Part shown: piece after piece, positions 7,657-16,533 of the stretch | Numbering within the stretch: the stretch's first letter is position 1 | How the letters are laid out: every line of letters starts with the position of its first letter | Assembly (NCBI GenBank): GCA_021647365.1 | Contig: JAKIUW010000031.1 | Span: 1-38,587 of the forward strand | From: Cocleimonas sp. | GTDB taxonomy: Bacteria > Pseudomonadota > Gammaproteobacteria > Thiotrichales > Thiotrichaceae | Length of the DNA: 38,587 bases | Reading direction: 5' to 3' | The notes under the pieces: generated by a model | Seen by the model: only the letters and a program-made list of their open reading frames with translations | Told to the model about the DNA's origin: nothing | Database searches by the model: none | Position numbers and translations under genes: made by a program

Positions 7657-7685
7657 TTGAATAAGTGTATATTCTTCACTCTAAT
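7657..7685 (+). promoter_or_regulatory. Candidate sigma-70 promoter for the nuo operon
   Basis: TTGAAT (7657-7662) and TCTAAT (7680-7685) are separated by 17 bases, a plausible -35/-10 pair 81 bp upstream of the nuoA start. The surrounding 7540-7740 is AT-rich and contains no gene. Other AT-rich boxes could also serve; the assignment is by pattern only. Confidence 0.4.
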
Positions 7686-7766
7686 AAAAAACCTTATTGC
7701 ATATTAGAATGTAATGTCTGTTGCCAGATTAAGTAAAAGGTATTTCGTAACGCAAAAGGAGAAAGT

Positions 7767-8123
7767 ATGCTTGCAGAGTACCTGCCAGTTTTAGTATTTC
7801 TAGCCGTAGGATTTGGAATGGCGATTGTCATGCTTATTCTCGGTGCGTTATTGTCGCCACATCGTCCTGATGAGGCAAAAAATTCTCCTTTCGAGTGTGG
7901 CTTTGAGGCCTTTGATGATGCGCGCATGAAATTCGATGTGCGTTACTATCTTGTTGCTATTCTCTTTATTATTTTTGATTTGGAAATTGCCTTTTTGTTT
8001 CCGTGGGCTGTCGTGCTCGACAAAATCGGATTGTTTGGTTTGATTGCGATGGGGTTGTTTTTGATGATTCTTATCATTGGCTTTATCTATGAGTGGAAAA
8101 AAGGAGCGCTAGAGTGGGAATAG
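7767..8123 (+). CDS. nuoA: NADH-quinone oxidoreductase subunit A
   Basis: NuoA is a small membrane-arm subunit of complex I near the quinone cavity. The 118-residue product has three transmembrane helices (about 8-30, 60-82 and 88-108). Between helices 1 and 2 it carries the conserved loop PYECG-like SPFECGFEAF with the acidic FDVRYYLVAILFIIFDLEIAFLFPW that follows. Start is supported by AAAAGGAG 6 bases upstream. It opens the nuoA-N operon, and its 3' end overlaps nuoB by 10 bases. Confidence 0.96.
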   Translation: MLAEYLPVLVFLAVGFGMAIVMLILGALLSPHRPDEAKNSPFECGFEAFDDARMKFDVRYYLVAILFIIFDLEIAFLFPWAVVLDKIGLFGLIAMGLFLMILIIGFIYEWKKGALEWE

Positions 8124-8602
8124 AAGGTGTTCTAAAAGAAGGTTTTGTCACAACCTCGGCTGATAAATTAATCAACTGGGCACGTACAGGTTCTATGTGG
8201 CCACTAACCTTTGGTTTGGCATGCTGTGCTGTAGAGATGATGCAAGCAGGTGCTTCACGTTATGATATGGATCGATTTGGTATTCTATTTCGCCCTAGCC
8301 CTCGTCAGGCAGATGTGTTGATTGTTGCAGGTACTCTCACCAATAAAATGGCGCCCGCATTGCGCAGAGTATACGACCAAATGGCAGAGCCACGTTGGGT
8401 GATTTCAATGGGTTCATGTGCAAATGGTGGTGGTTATTATCATTATTCTTATGCGGTCGTGCGTGGTTGTGATCGTATACTTCCTGTCGATGTGTATATA
8501 CCCGGTTGTCCGCCAACGGCTGAGGCATTATTGTACGGTATTATTCAACTTCAAAATAAAATTAAAAACACCAATACAATCGCACGTCAGGATGTTGCTT
8601 AG
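8114..8602 (+). CDS. nuoB: NADH-quinone oxidoreductase subunit B
   Basis: NuoB holds the terminal Fe-S cluster N2 that passes electrons to quinone. The four ligands are visible: tandem cysteines 37-38 in LACCAVEMM, Cys102 in GSCANGGGYY and Cys132 in PGCPPTAEAL. The start is set at the GTG at 8114, overlapping nuoA by 10 bases, because AAGGAG lies 7 bases upstream and the 162-residue product then begins (M)GIEGVLKEGFVTT as relatives do. An upstream in-frame ATG at 8093 would add seven residues encoded within nuoA and lacks a better ribosome site. Confidence 0.96.
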   Translation: MGIEGVLKEGFVTTSADKLINWARTGSMWPLTFGLACCAVEMMQAGASRYDMDRFGILFRPSPRQADVLIVAGTLTNKMAPALRRVYDQMAEPRWVISMGSCANGGGYYHYSYAVVRGCDRILPVDVYIPGCPPTAEALLYGIIQLQNKIKNTNTIARQDVA

Positions 8603-8605
8603 AAG

Positions 8606-9304
8606 ATGAGTGTATCGCTACAAACATTAAAAGCTCATTTAGATGGTATGCAGGCTGAAAAATTACAGCAAAGCACTATTGCCTTGAATGAATTAACAAT
8701 TGAAGTCGCTCCTGAGGATCTATTAGAAATATCAACGTTTTTACGTGATGATGAAACTTGTGGTTTTGAGCAATTAATAGATGTATGTGGGGTAGATTAT
8801 CTTACATACGGAAGTACAGAATGGGAGACAGGCGGCAGTGGTTTTAGCCGTGGCGTGAAGCGTGAGTTTTCATTTGATGGGGATGAACAAGACGAAGTAA
8901 TCGAATTTGATGGTAAGCGCTTTGCAGTAGTTATGCATTTATTATCTATTAAGCACAATCAACGTATTCGTGTGAAATGCTACTGCGATGATAATGACTT
9001 TCCAATGGTTGATTCAGTGGAAGGTATTTGGAGTGCAGCTAATTGGTTTGAAAGAGAAGCCTTTGATATGTTTGGTATCATGTTTAGTGGACATCCTGAT
9101 CTTCGTCGCATTCTTACCGATTATGGTTTTATCGGGCATCCCTTTAGAAAAGACTTCCCATTAATTGGTCATGTAGATATGCGTTACGATGAAGAGCAAA
9201 AGCGCGTAATCTATGAGCCGGTATCTATTGAAGATAGAACCTTAGTGCCTCGCGTTATTCGTAAAGATCAGCGTTTTACGCCTGCAGTTGAAGGTGATGA
9301 ATAA
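8606..9304 (+). CDS. nuoC: NADH-quinone oxidoreductase subunit C
   Basis: NuoC is a peripheral-arm subunit without cofactors that packs against NuoD near cluster N2. The 232-residue product ends with the family signature: WFEREAFDMFGI, then GHPDLRRILTDYGF and GHPFRKDFP. Residues of about 72-105 form an acidic insertion ahead of FAVVMHLLS that is found in a subset of proteobacterial NuoC. nuoC and nuoD are separate genes here, unlike the fused nuoCD of enterics. The gene starts 3 bases after nuoB, and its stop overlaps the nuoD ATG by one base. Confidence 0.95.
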   Translation: MSVSLQTLKAHLDGMQAEKLQQSTIALNELTIEVAPEDLLEISTFLRDDETCGFEQLIDVCGVDYLTYGSTEWETGGSGFSRGVKREFSFDGDEQDEVIEFDGKRFAVVMHLLSIKHNQRIRVKCYCDDNDFPMVDSVEGIWSAANWFEREAFDMFGIMFSGHPDLRRILTDYGFIGHPFRKDFPLIGHVDMRYDEEQKRVIYEPVSIEDRTLVPRVIRKDQRFTPAVEGDE

Positions 9305-10557
9305 TGGCTGAGATTAAAAATTACACGTTGAACTTTGGCCCTGCTCATCCTGCCGCTCATGGTGTGTTACGCCTTGTGTTAGAGATGGATGGCGAAGTAA
9401 TTCAACGAGCAGATCCTCATATAGGGTTGCTGCACCGTGGAACAGAAAAACTAGCGGAGAGTAAGCCGTACAACCAAAGCATTGGTTATATGGATCGCCT
9501 CGATTATGTTTCTATGATGTGTAATGAGCATGGCTATGTGCTGGCGCTGGAGAAAATGCTCGGCATCGAAGCACCAATACGTGCGCAATATATTCGTACC
9601 ATGTTCGATGAAATCACCCGAATTTTAAATCACCTTTTATGGATTGGTGCTCATGCGCTGGACGTAGGTGCGATGACTATGTTTTTGTACGCATTCCGTG
9701 AGCGTGAAGATCTAATGGATATTTACGAGGCAGTATCAGGTGCGCGCTTGCATGCAACTTATTATCGCCCAGGTGGTGTTTATCGTGATTTGCCCGATAC
9801 GATGCCATTGCATGAAGTATCTCGCTGGACAGATGAAAAAGAAGTTAAGCGATTGAACGCCAACCGTGGTGGTTCAGTTTTGGACTTTATTGAAGATTTC
9901 ACACAACGCTTTCCAAAGTATGTCGATGAGTATGAAACTTTGTTGACAGATAACCGTATCTGGAAGCAACGCTTGGTTGATATTGGTATTGTTTCTCCAG
10001 AGCGCGCTTTGCAACTTGGCTTAACAGGAGCAATGCTTCGTGGTTCAGGTATAGAGTGGGATTTAAGAAAAAAACAGCCGTACGCTATGTACGACCAAGT
10101 TGATTTTGATATTCCTGTTGGCACAAATGGCGATAGTTACGATCGTTACCTTGTGCGAATTGAAGAAATGCGTCAATCGAATAACATCATTAAGCAGTGT
10201 GTTGATTGGCTAAGAAAAAATCCTGGTTCGGTGATGCATGAAGATCATAAAATAACACCTCCGCCTAGAGAGAAAATGAAAGGCGATATGGAAGCATTGA
10301 TCCATCATTTTAAGTTGGCAACAGAAGGTTATTGTTTGCCAGAAGGTGAAGCCTATGCCGCTATTGAGCATCCTAAAGGTGAGTTTGGTTGTTATATAGT
10401 CTCTGATGGCGCAAACAAACCCTATCGTCTAAAAGTACGTGCTCCAGGTTTTGCGCATATGTCAGCTATGGATGAGCTCACAAAAGGTCATATGTTGGCA
10501 GATGTGGTAACAATTATTGGTACGATGGATATAGTATTTGGTGAGGTGGATAGATAA
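9304..10557 (+). CDS. nuoD: NADH-quinone oxidoreductase subunit D
   Basis: This 417-residue, 49-kDa-type subunit forms part of the quinone-binding pocket with NuoB. Its relation to the [NiFe]-hydrogenase large subunit is visible in the fold but the nickel cysteines are absent, as expected. Conserved segments include FGPAHPAAHGVLR near the N-terminus (quinone-site His), HIGLLHRGTEK, ESKPYNQSIGYMDRLDY and the C-terminal DIVFGEVDR. Length is standard. The ATG overlaps the nuoC stop (TAATG), and its own stop overlaps nuoE in the same way, showing tight translational coupling. Confidence 0.97.
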   Translation: MAEIKNYTLNFGPAHPAAHGVLRLVLEMDGEVIQRADPHIGLLHRGTEKLAESKPYNQSIGYMDRLDYVSMMCNEHGYVLALEKMLGIEAPIRAQYIRTMFDEITRILNHLLWIGAHALDVGAMTMFLYAFREREDLMDIYEAVSGARLHATYYRPGGVYRDLPDTMPLHEVSRWTDEKEVKRLNANRGGSVLDFIEDFTQRFPKYVDEYETLLTDNRIWKQRLVDIGIVSPERALQLGLTGAMLRGSGIEWDLRKKQPYAMYDQVDFDIPVGTNGDSYDRYLVRIEEMRQSNNIIKQCVDWLRKNPGSVMHEDHKITPPPREKMKGDMEALIHHFKLATEGYCLPEGEAYAAIEHPKGEFGCYIVSDGANKPYRLKVRAPGFAHMSAMDELTKGHMLADVVTIIGTMDIVFGEVDR

Positions 10558-11093
10558 TGGCTTCTACTCCAAATGTTCTTAGCAAACACGAGCGTGATGA
10601 TATCGATCACTGGTTAAAAAGATATCCAGAGGATCAGTCGCAGTCGGCATTGTTGGCGGCACTGCGCGCCGTCATGCATGAAGACCATTATCTTTCGATA
10701 GAAAAAATGGATGCAGTTGCCGACTACTTAAGCCTTCCTAAAATTACCGTATACGAAGTTGCTAGTTTCTATTCAATGTATGAAATGGATGAGAAGGCAG
10801 CAGGGAAAAATACAATCGCTGTTTGTACCAATGTTTCTTGTATGTTGAATGGCTCAGATAAAATCGTAGAGCATATTGAAGAAAAGCTCGGTATAAAAAT
10901 GGGAGAAACCACGCCTGATGGAGAGTTTTTCTTTAAGATTGAAGAAGAATGTTTGGCGGCTTGTTGTGGTGCGCCAATGATGCAAGTCAATCATGTCTAT
11001 CATGAAAACCTTACACCAGAAAAAGTAGATGAAATATTGGAGAGCGTAAAAACCAAACCATCACTTCATAAGAAGGAGGCAAATAATGGTTGA
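10557..11093 (+). CDS. nuoE: NADH-quinone oxidoreductase subunit E
   Basis: NuoE is the 24-kDa-type subunit of the NADH-dehydrogenase module and has a thioredoxin-like fold binding the [2Fe-2S] cluster N1a. The four cluster cysteines are at about 90, 95, 132 and 136 (CTNVSC and ECLAACCG). The 178-residue product also has the helical N-terminal domain with LPKITVYEVASFYSMY. It overlaps nuoF by 8 bases; AAGGAGG, the nuoF ribosome site, lies inside the nuoE end. Confidence 0.95.
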   Translation: MASTPNVLSKHERDDIDHWLKRYPEDQSQSALLAALRAVMHEDHYLSIEKMDAVADYLSLPKITVYEVASFYSMYEMDEKAAGKNTIAVCTNVSCMLNGSDKIVEHIEEKLGIKMGETTPDGEFFFKIEEECLAACCGAPMMQVNHVYHENLTPEKVDEILESVKTKPSLHKKEANNG

Positions 11094-12366
11094 TCAAGTT
11101 TGCTTTACAACAAAACAATATGGCGATGATGCGCATACGCTAGAGAATTACTTAAAAACAGGTGGTTATCAGTCTTGGGATAAAATCCTTAAAGACGGCA
11201 CTGAGATTGACGACATTATTGACGAGGTTAAAGAGTCTGGTTTACGTGGTCGAGGCGGAGCAGGCTTTCCAACAGGTTTAAAGTGGAGCTTTATGCCACG
11301 CAATATGCCGGGACAAAAATACATCGTTTGTAATTCAGATGAATCAGAGCCAGGCACTTGTAAAGATCGTGATATTTTGCGCTTTAATCCGCATGCGCTT
11401 GTTGAAGGTATGGCAATTGCAGGTTATTGCATTGGTGCAACCGTTGGTTATAACTATATGCGTGGCGAGTTTATGGATGAGCCATCTATTCGTTTTGAGC
11501 AAGCAGTAAAAGAAGCATACGAAGCAGGCTATCTTGGTAAAAATATAAAAGGCAGCGGTGTTGATTTCGATTTGCACGGTTCTTTAGGTGCAGGCGCTTA
11601 TATTTGTGGTGAAGAGACTGCATTGCTTGAATCACTAGAAGGCAAGAAAGGCCAGCCACGTTTTAAGCCGCCGTTCCCAGCAAGTTTTGGTTTGTACGGT
11701 CGCCCAACAACCATTAATAACACTGAAAGCTTGTCATCTATCCCGGCTATTTTGCGTGGTGGTGGTGAGTGGTTTAAGAATATGGGTGTTGAGGGCTCAG
11801 GCGGGGAAAAATTATTTTCTGTTTCAGGGCACTTAAACAATCCTGGTAATTTTGAAGTACCGATGGGGCTTCCTTTTAAAGACTTGCTTGAAATGGCTGG
11901 TGGTGTTCGCAACGGCAATAAGCTTAAGGCGGTAATTCCTGGTGGTTCATCTGTTCCTGTATTAACAGGCGATACCATGATGGAGCTTACAATGGATTAC
12001 GATACCATTGCTAAAGCTGGCTCATATCTGGGTTCAGGTGCTGTAATCGTTATGGATGAAACCACGGATATGGTTAAAGTCCTGCAGCGTATTTCACGTT
12101 TCTACTTTTCAGAGTCTTGTGGCCAGTGTACACCATGTCGTGAAGGTACAGGTTGGTTGTATCGCATGTTGACGCGTATTGTAGAAGGTAATGGCACCTT
12201 AGAAGATATTGATCGTCTTGAAGAAGTTGCTCATAAAATCGAAGGGCGTACTATTTGTGCCTTGGGTGAAGCGGCAGCAATGCCAGTTTGGAGTTTTGTT
12301 CAAAACTTCCGTGAAGAGTTTGTTTATTATGTTGAGAACGGCTGTTCGATGGTGAATGATAAATGA
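11086..12366 (+). CDS. nuoF: NADH-quinone oxidoreductase subunit F
   Basis: NuoF (51-kDa type) oxidises NADH, holding FMN and the [4Fe-4S] cluster N3. Visible motifs are the NADH/FMN glycine loop GRGGAGFPTGLKW, the FMN-site CNSDESEPGTCKDR, GAGAYICGEETALLESLEG, and the cluster motif SCGQCTPCREGT with its fourth cysteine in TICALGEAAAMP. The 426 residues match family length. It is coupled to nuoE by overlap with a strong AAGGAGG site, and its stop overlaps the nuoG ATG (ATGA). Confidence 0.97.
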   Translation: MVDQVCFTTKQYGDDAHTLENYLKTGGYQSWDKILKDGTEIDDIIDEVKESGLRGRGGAGFPTGLKWSFMPRNMPGQKYIVCNSDESEPGTCKDRDILRFNPHALVEGMAIAGYCIGATVGYNYMRGEFMDEPSIRFEQAVKEAYEAGYLGKNIKGSGVDFDLHGSLGAGAYICGEETALLESLEGKKGQPRFKPPFPASFGLYGRPTTINNTESLSSIPAILRGGGEWFKNMGVEGSGGEKLFSVSGHLNNPGNFEVPMGLPFKDLLEMAGGVRNGNKLKAVIPGGSSVPVLTGDTMMELTMDYDTIAKAGSYLGSGAVIVMDETTDMVKVLQRISRFYFSESCGQCTPCREGTGWLYRMLTRIVEGNGTLEDIDRLEEVAHKIEGRTICALGEAAAMPVWSFVQNFREEFVYYVENGCSMVNDK

Positions 12367-14756
12367 GCGATATGATTAAAATCACTGTTGACGACAAAGA
12401 ATTAGAAGTCGCTGCTGGCACAATGCTAATTGAAGTGACCGATGCCGTGGGTATTCATGTTCCGCGCTTTTGTTACCACAAAAAACTTTCTGTAGCAGCG
12501 AACTGTCGCATGTGTTTGGTTGAGGTCGAGAAAGCCCCCAAGCCAATGCCTGCTTGCGCTACCCCTGTTAACGAAGGTATGAAAGTTTGGACTCGATCTG
12601 AAAAAGCCTTGTCTGCACAAAAAGACACAATGGAGTTTTTACTCATCAATCACCCGCTGGATTGTCCGATCTGTGATCAGGGTGGTGAGTGTGAACTACA
12701 AGATTTGTCGATGGGTTTTGGTGGGTCATCATCAAGTTATCAAGAAATTAAACGTGTGGTTGTTGATAAGGATATTGGTGAGCTAGTTTCAACTGAAATG
12801 ACACGCTGTATTCAATGTACACGCTGTATACGCTTTGGCGAAGAAATTGCTGGCATGCGCGAATTGGGTGCGACAGGTCGTGGCGACCGCATGGAGATTG
12901 GTACTTTTGTTGAGAAAAGCCTTTCTTCAGAATTATCAGGTAATATTATTGATATTTGTCCAGTGGGTGCTTTGACCGCAAGACCTTCTCGCTATAATTC
13001 TCGTGCATGGGAAATGATGCAAAGCCCAAGTATTGCACCGCATGATTCTGTCGGCTCCAACGTCAATCTTCATACTTTTAAAGGTAATTTAGTGCGTGTG
13101 GTTGCTGGTGAGAATGAAGCCATAAATGAATGCTGGATTTCAGATCGTGATCGTTTTAGTTATCAAGGTGTAAACGCAGAAGATCGTGTTAAATCACCAA
13201 TGATTAAACAAAATGGAATTTGGAAAAAAGTTGATTGGAATGAAGCTTTAGAATCAGTTGCAGAAAAACTAAAGTCTGTGGATCCTGATGACGTAGGCGT
13301 GCTAGCTTCGCCACAGGCAACCATCGAAGAACTTTATTTATTACAAAAATCCATGCGTGCCATTGGTGTCAAGAATATTGACCACCGTTTACGCCAAACA
13401 GATTTTAATGATCAAGAAAGCATGGGCTTGTTCCCTTGGCTAGGAATGTCTATTACAGATATTGAGCAACAAAATGCTATTTTGCTTGTAGGCTCTAATG
13501 TTCGTAAAGAGCAACCCCTGTTAAATCATCGTATTCGTAATGCGGTGATCAAAAATAATGCAAAGGTTATGACGGTTAACTCCTTTGAAATCGACTTTAA
13601 CTACGATGTAGAAAGTCAGAATATCAGTAGTCCACAAGAAATAGTCAATACGTTGGCTGGTATTGCTAAAGCTAGTATTAGTCTAAGTAAGGCGAAAGTC
13701 CCCGCAGGATTGAGTGATCTATTGAAATCAGTGCGAGCCAATAGCGATGGCAAAGCCATTGCAGAAAACTTAAAAAATGCTGAGAACTCTGTGGTTTTCT
13801 TGGGCGGACTGTCAGTGCAGCATCCAAATTATTCGACGTTGCGTGCTTTAGCAGCGGTGATTTCTGAAAATACGGGGGCAACGCTGGGCTATTTAGCAGA
13901 ATCTGCCAATACGGTAGGCGCATGGTTGGCGGGTGTCGTTCCTCATCGAGAAGAAGCGGGTATAGTTTCTAAGAACGTTTCTAGTAGTAAAGCAGGTAAA
14001 AATACTGTAGAAATGATAATGAATCCATCAAAGGTTTATGTGTTATTAGATGTAGAGCCAGAGTTTGACTGTGATGATCCACAGCTTGCACAGCAAGCGA
14101 TGGATGCGGCAGAGTGTGTTATCTCAATCAGCCCATTTGCAGATGCAAATATGCTCACCAATGCCGATATTATTTTACCGAGTGCCTGTTATTCAGAAAC
14201 CTCAGGCACTTATGTTAATGCCGAGGGTGTTTGGCAAAGCTTTCGAGCGGCGGCTAAGTCATCGAGTGATGTTCGTCCAGCATGGAAAATACTACGTGTA
14301 CTAGGAAATAAGCTAGGGATTGATGGTTTTGATTACGTTAGCTCCACAGATGTACGTGATGAGTTAAAAGTAGCTTGTGATACTGTGAGTAGTGTTAGTA
14401 ACCATTTTGAAATATCTGGAATTTATATTGCTCCAGAGAAGCAAGATGGGCTGCAACGAATTGGAGCAGTGGCTGAGTTTTGTGGCGATTCTGTACAACG
14501 TCGTGCAACAGCATTGCAAAAGAGTGCTCCCGAACAAGAAGTAGTGCAATTAAATAGCGCAGAAGTTCAACGTCTTTCTTTGCAAGATACTGTTGAAAAT
14601 TCATCGTTAGTTACCGTTGCGCAAGGTAATGAAAAATTATCGATGCCTGTACTGGTAAATGATTTAATTCCTGATGGCTGTGTTTTAATTGCCTCAGGTA
14701 CACAGTCAAGTAGTGAACTCGGTTCGGCTTTTGGTAATATCGAGATAACATCATGA
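12363..14756 (+). CDS. nuoG: NADH-quinone oxidoreductase subunit G
   Basis: NuoG (75-kDa type) carries several clusters between FMN and N2. The N-terminal 200 residues show the [2Fe-2S] ligands (Cys37, Cys48, Cys51 and Cys65), the His-ligated motif HPLDCPICDQGGEC for N5 and CIQCTRCIRFG with a later CP for N4. The rest is the molybdopterin-oxidoreductase-like fold without cofactor. At 797 residues it is nearer the shorter alpha/betaproteobacterial type than the roughly 900-residue enteric protein. It overlaps nuoF by 4 bases and nuoH by 4. The C-terminal 150 residues are weakly conserved. Confidence 0.95.
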   Translation: MSDMIKITVDDKELEVAAGTMLIEVTDAVGIHVPRFCYHKKLSVAANCRMCLVEVEKAPKPMPACATPVNEGMKVWTRSEKALSAQKDTMEFLLINHPLDCPICDQGGECELQDLSMGFGGSSSSYQEIKRVVVDKDIGELVSTEMTRCIQCTRCIRFGEEIAGMRELGATGRGDRMEIGTFVEKSLSSELSGNIIDICPVGALTARPSRYNSRAWEMMQSPSIAPHDSVGSNVNLHTFKGNLVRVVAGENEAINECWISDRDRFSYQGVNAEDRVKSPMIKQNGIWKKVDWNEALESVAEKLKSVDPDDVGVLASPQATIEELYLLQKSMRAIGVKNIDHRLRQTDFNDQESMGLFPWLGMSITDIEQQNAILLVGSNVRKEQPLLNHRIRNAVIKNNAKVMTVNSFEIDFNYDVESQNISSPQEIVNTLAGIAKASISLSKAKVPAGLSDLLKSVRANSDGKAIAENLKNAENSVVFLGGLSVQHPNYSTLRALAAVISENTGATLGYLAESANTVGAWLAGVVPHREEAGIVSKNVSSSKAGKNTVEMIMNPSKVYVLLDVEPEFDCDDPQLAQQAMDAAECVISISPFADANMLTNADIILPSACYSETSGTYVNAEGVWQSFRAAAKSSSDVRPAWKILRVLGNKLGIDGFDYVSSTDVRDELKVACDTVSSVSNHFEISGIYIAPEKQDGLQRIGAVAEFCGDSVQRRATALQKSAPEQEVVQLNSAEVQRLSLQDTVENSSLVTVAQGNEKLSMPVLVNDLIPDGCVLIASGTQSSSELGSAFGNIEITS

Positions 14757-15817
14757 TGGAATCTTTAGCAACATTCTTAAATGGTTATCTGCCTGAAGGG
14801 GTAACGACCCTGATTGTGATTATGATTAAGATCGTCGCTATTCTTTTGCCATTGATTTTGGCAGTGGCATACACCACCTTTGCTGAGCGGAAGATTATTG
14901 GTTATATGCAAGTACGCATGGGGCCAAATCGTGTTGGTCCGAAGGGTTGGTTACAACCGATTGCAGATACACTTAAGTTGATGTTTAAGGAGATAATTTC
15001 TCCTACCAAAGCCAGTACCATTGTATTTTTTGTAGCGCCAATGCTTGCGCTTGCACCTGCTTTAGCGGCGTGGGTGGTTATTCCATTTTGGGATGGAGGT
15101 GTACTGGCGGATGTAAATGCGGGTTTGTTATTGATTTTGGCGATTACGTCATTGGATGTTTTTGGCATTATTTTGGCGGGTTGGGCATCCAACTCTAAGT
15201 ACGCAATTTTGAGTTCCTTGCGTGTTGGCGCTCAAATGGTTTCTTATGAAATTGCGATGGGCTTTGCGCTGGTTGGCGTGTTAATGGCGGCGGGTAGCTT
15301 AAACTTGAGCGATATTGTTCGCGCACAAGATGGCGGTATTCAAAACTGGTTTGCTTGGCCTTTGTTTGGTCTTTTATTGGTTTATTTTATTTCGGGTGTA
15401 GCAGAAACAAATCGTGCGCCTTTTGATGTGGCAGAGGGTGAGTCGGAGATTGTTGCGGGCTTCCATGTGGAATATTCAGGCATGGCATTTGCCTTATTTT
15501 TCCTTGCGGAATATGCCAGCATGATTCTAATTTCTACGTTAACCGCTTTGCTATTTTTGGGTGGTTGGCTATCGCCGTTTGGTGATTTGTTAAATGATGT
15601 CCCTGTATTAGGATTTATATTAGGCGATGGTTTTCATTGGCTGTTTATAAAATCATTCTTCTTCTTATTCTGTTATTTATGGTTCAGAGCGACATTCCCA
15701 CGCTATCGTTATGATCAAATTATGCGCTTGGGTTGGAAAATTTTGATTCCTGTAACGTTGGTTTGGATATTTGGCGAAGGTGTTGCCATCGCATTAGGGT
15801 GGAAGCCATGGTTATAA
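14753..15817 (+). CDS. nuoH: NADH-quinone oxidoreductase subunit H
   Basis: NuoH is the membrane subunit that links the quinone site to the proton-pumping arm. The 354-residue product has about eight or nine transmembrane helices and the hallmarks AERKIIGYMQVRMGPNRVGPKGWLQPIADTLK split across the first cytoplasmic loop, ETNRAPFDVAEGESEIVAGFHVEYSG in the quinone-facing loop, and RATFPRYRYDQIMRLGWK near the C-terminus. Two adjacent ATGs (14753 and 14756) are possible starts. The nuoH-nuoI gap is the only large gap in the operon and holds the repeat pair at 15851-15987. Confidence 0.96.
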   Translation: MMESLATFLNGYLPEGVTTLIVIMIKIVAILLPLILAVAYTTFAERKIIGYMQVRMGPNRVGPKGWLQPIADTLKLMFKEIISPTKASTIVFFVAPMLALAPALAAWVVIPFWDGGVLADVNAGLLLILAITSLDVFGIILAGWASNSKYAILSSLRVGAQMVSYEIAMGFALVGVLMAAGSLNLSDIVRAQDGGIQNWFAWPLFGLLLVYFISGVAETNRAPFDVAEGESEIVAGFHVEYSGMAFALFFLAEYASMILISTLTALLFLGGWLSPFGDLLNDVPVLGFILGDGFHWLFIKSFFFLFCYLWFRATFPRYRYDQIMRLGWKILIPVTLVWIFGEGVAIALGWKPWL

Positions 15818-15850
15818 GAGAACAGCAAATAAGCAACGATATGAATATGC

Positions 15851-15987
15851 CATGTAAAAGTGGGGGGGTGTTGCTTTTTAAGGCTCACCCAGAGCCAAAA
15901 AGTATGCAGGGAATTGCGAAGCAATACCCAGTAGTGGTTGAGACAAGGAATAATGTTTTTAAAAGCACACCCCCCCACTTTTACATG
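15851..15987. repeat. G-run interspersed repeat, site 4: 137-bp inward-facing pair inside the nuo operon
   Basis: A forward arm (15851-15874, CATGTAAAAGTG then six G) and a reverse arm (15965-15987) face each other across about 90 bp, so CATG lies at both outer edges. The interior holds the small hairpins GGCTCACCCAGAGCC and ATTGCGAAGCAAT. The arms extend imperfectly inward (TTGCTTTTTAA against TTTTTAAAAGC). This is the only pair with arms pointing inward, giving it the outline of a short palindromic insertion. No convincing target duplication borders it. It sits between nuoH and nuoI without breaking either gene. Confidence 0.85.
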
Positions 15988-16022
15988 ATTGATACTGATC
16001 TAACGGAAGAGGGGGCATAGTC

Positions 16023-16514
16023 ATGTTTAAATATATCAAACACATCATTAAGTCTTTTACGTTATTTGAATTGTTACAAGGCTTGGGCGTAACGGGTAAG
16101 TATTTTTTCAAACGTAAAATTACGATTCAATACCCTGAGCAAAAGACACCGATGTCACCCCGTTTTCGTGGACATCACGCGCTACGGCGTTACCCCAATG
16201 GGCAAGAGCGTTGCATTGCTTGTAAATTATGTGAGGCCGTTTGCCCTGCATTGGCGATTGATATTGAATCAGAGGAACGTGCCGATGGTACAAGGCGCAC
16301 CACAAAGTACGAGATTGATTTCTTTAAGTGTATCTATTGTGGGTTCTGCGAAGAAGCTTGCCCTGTTGATGCAATCGTAGAAACTCATATTTTTGAATAC
16401 CATTTTGAAAATCGTGAAGGCACGGTCATTAGTAAAGAAGCGTTGTTAGCTTTTGGTGATAAGCATGAAACTGAAATTGCTAAACGCAAAGCAGCCGATG
16501 CTCCGTACAAATAA
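16023..16514 (+). CDS. nuoI: NADH-quinone oxidoreductase subunit I
   Basis: NuoI is the ferredoxin-like 23-kDa-type subunit that carries clusters N6a and N6b between NuoG and NuoB. The two CxxCxxCxxxCP motifs are intact: cysteines at 64, 67, 70 and 74, and at 103, 106, 109 and 113. The 163 residues match family length. The start at 16023 follows a GAGGGGG purine tract in the 35 bp between the repeat pair and the gene, so translation should not depend on coupling to nuoH. Transcription must pass through the hairpin-forming repeat. Confidence 0.96.
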   Translation: MFKYIKHIIKSFTLFELLQGLGVTGKYFFKRKITIQYPEQKTPMSPRFRGHHALRRYPNGQERCIACKLCEAVCPALAIDIESEERADGTRRTTKYEIDFFKCIYCGFCEEACPVDAIVETHIFEYHFENREGTVISKEALLAFGDKHETEIAKRKAADAPYK

Positions 16515-16533
16515 CTAGATATTGAGAACATAA

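Noticed and set aside
15733..16020. Open frame of 95 codons spanning the end of nuoH and the repeat before nuoI
   Set aside because: Its first part is nuoH read in another frame and the rest is the repeat pair; no ribosome site and no protein-like pattern.
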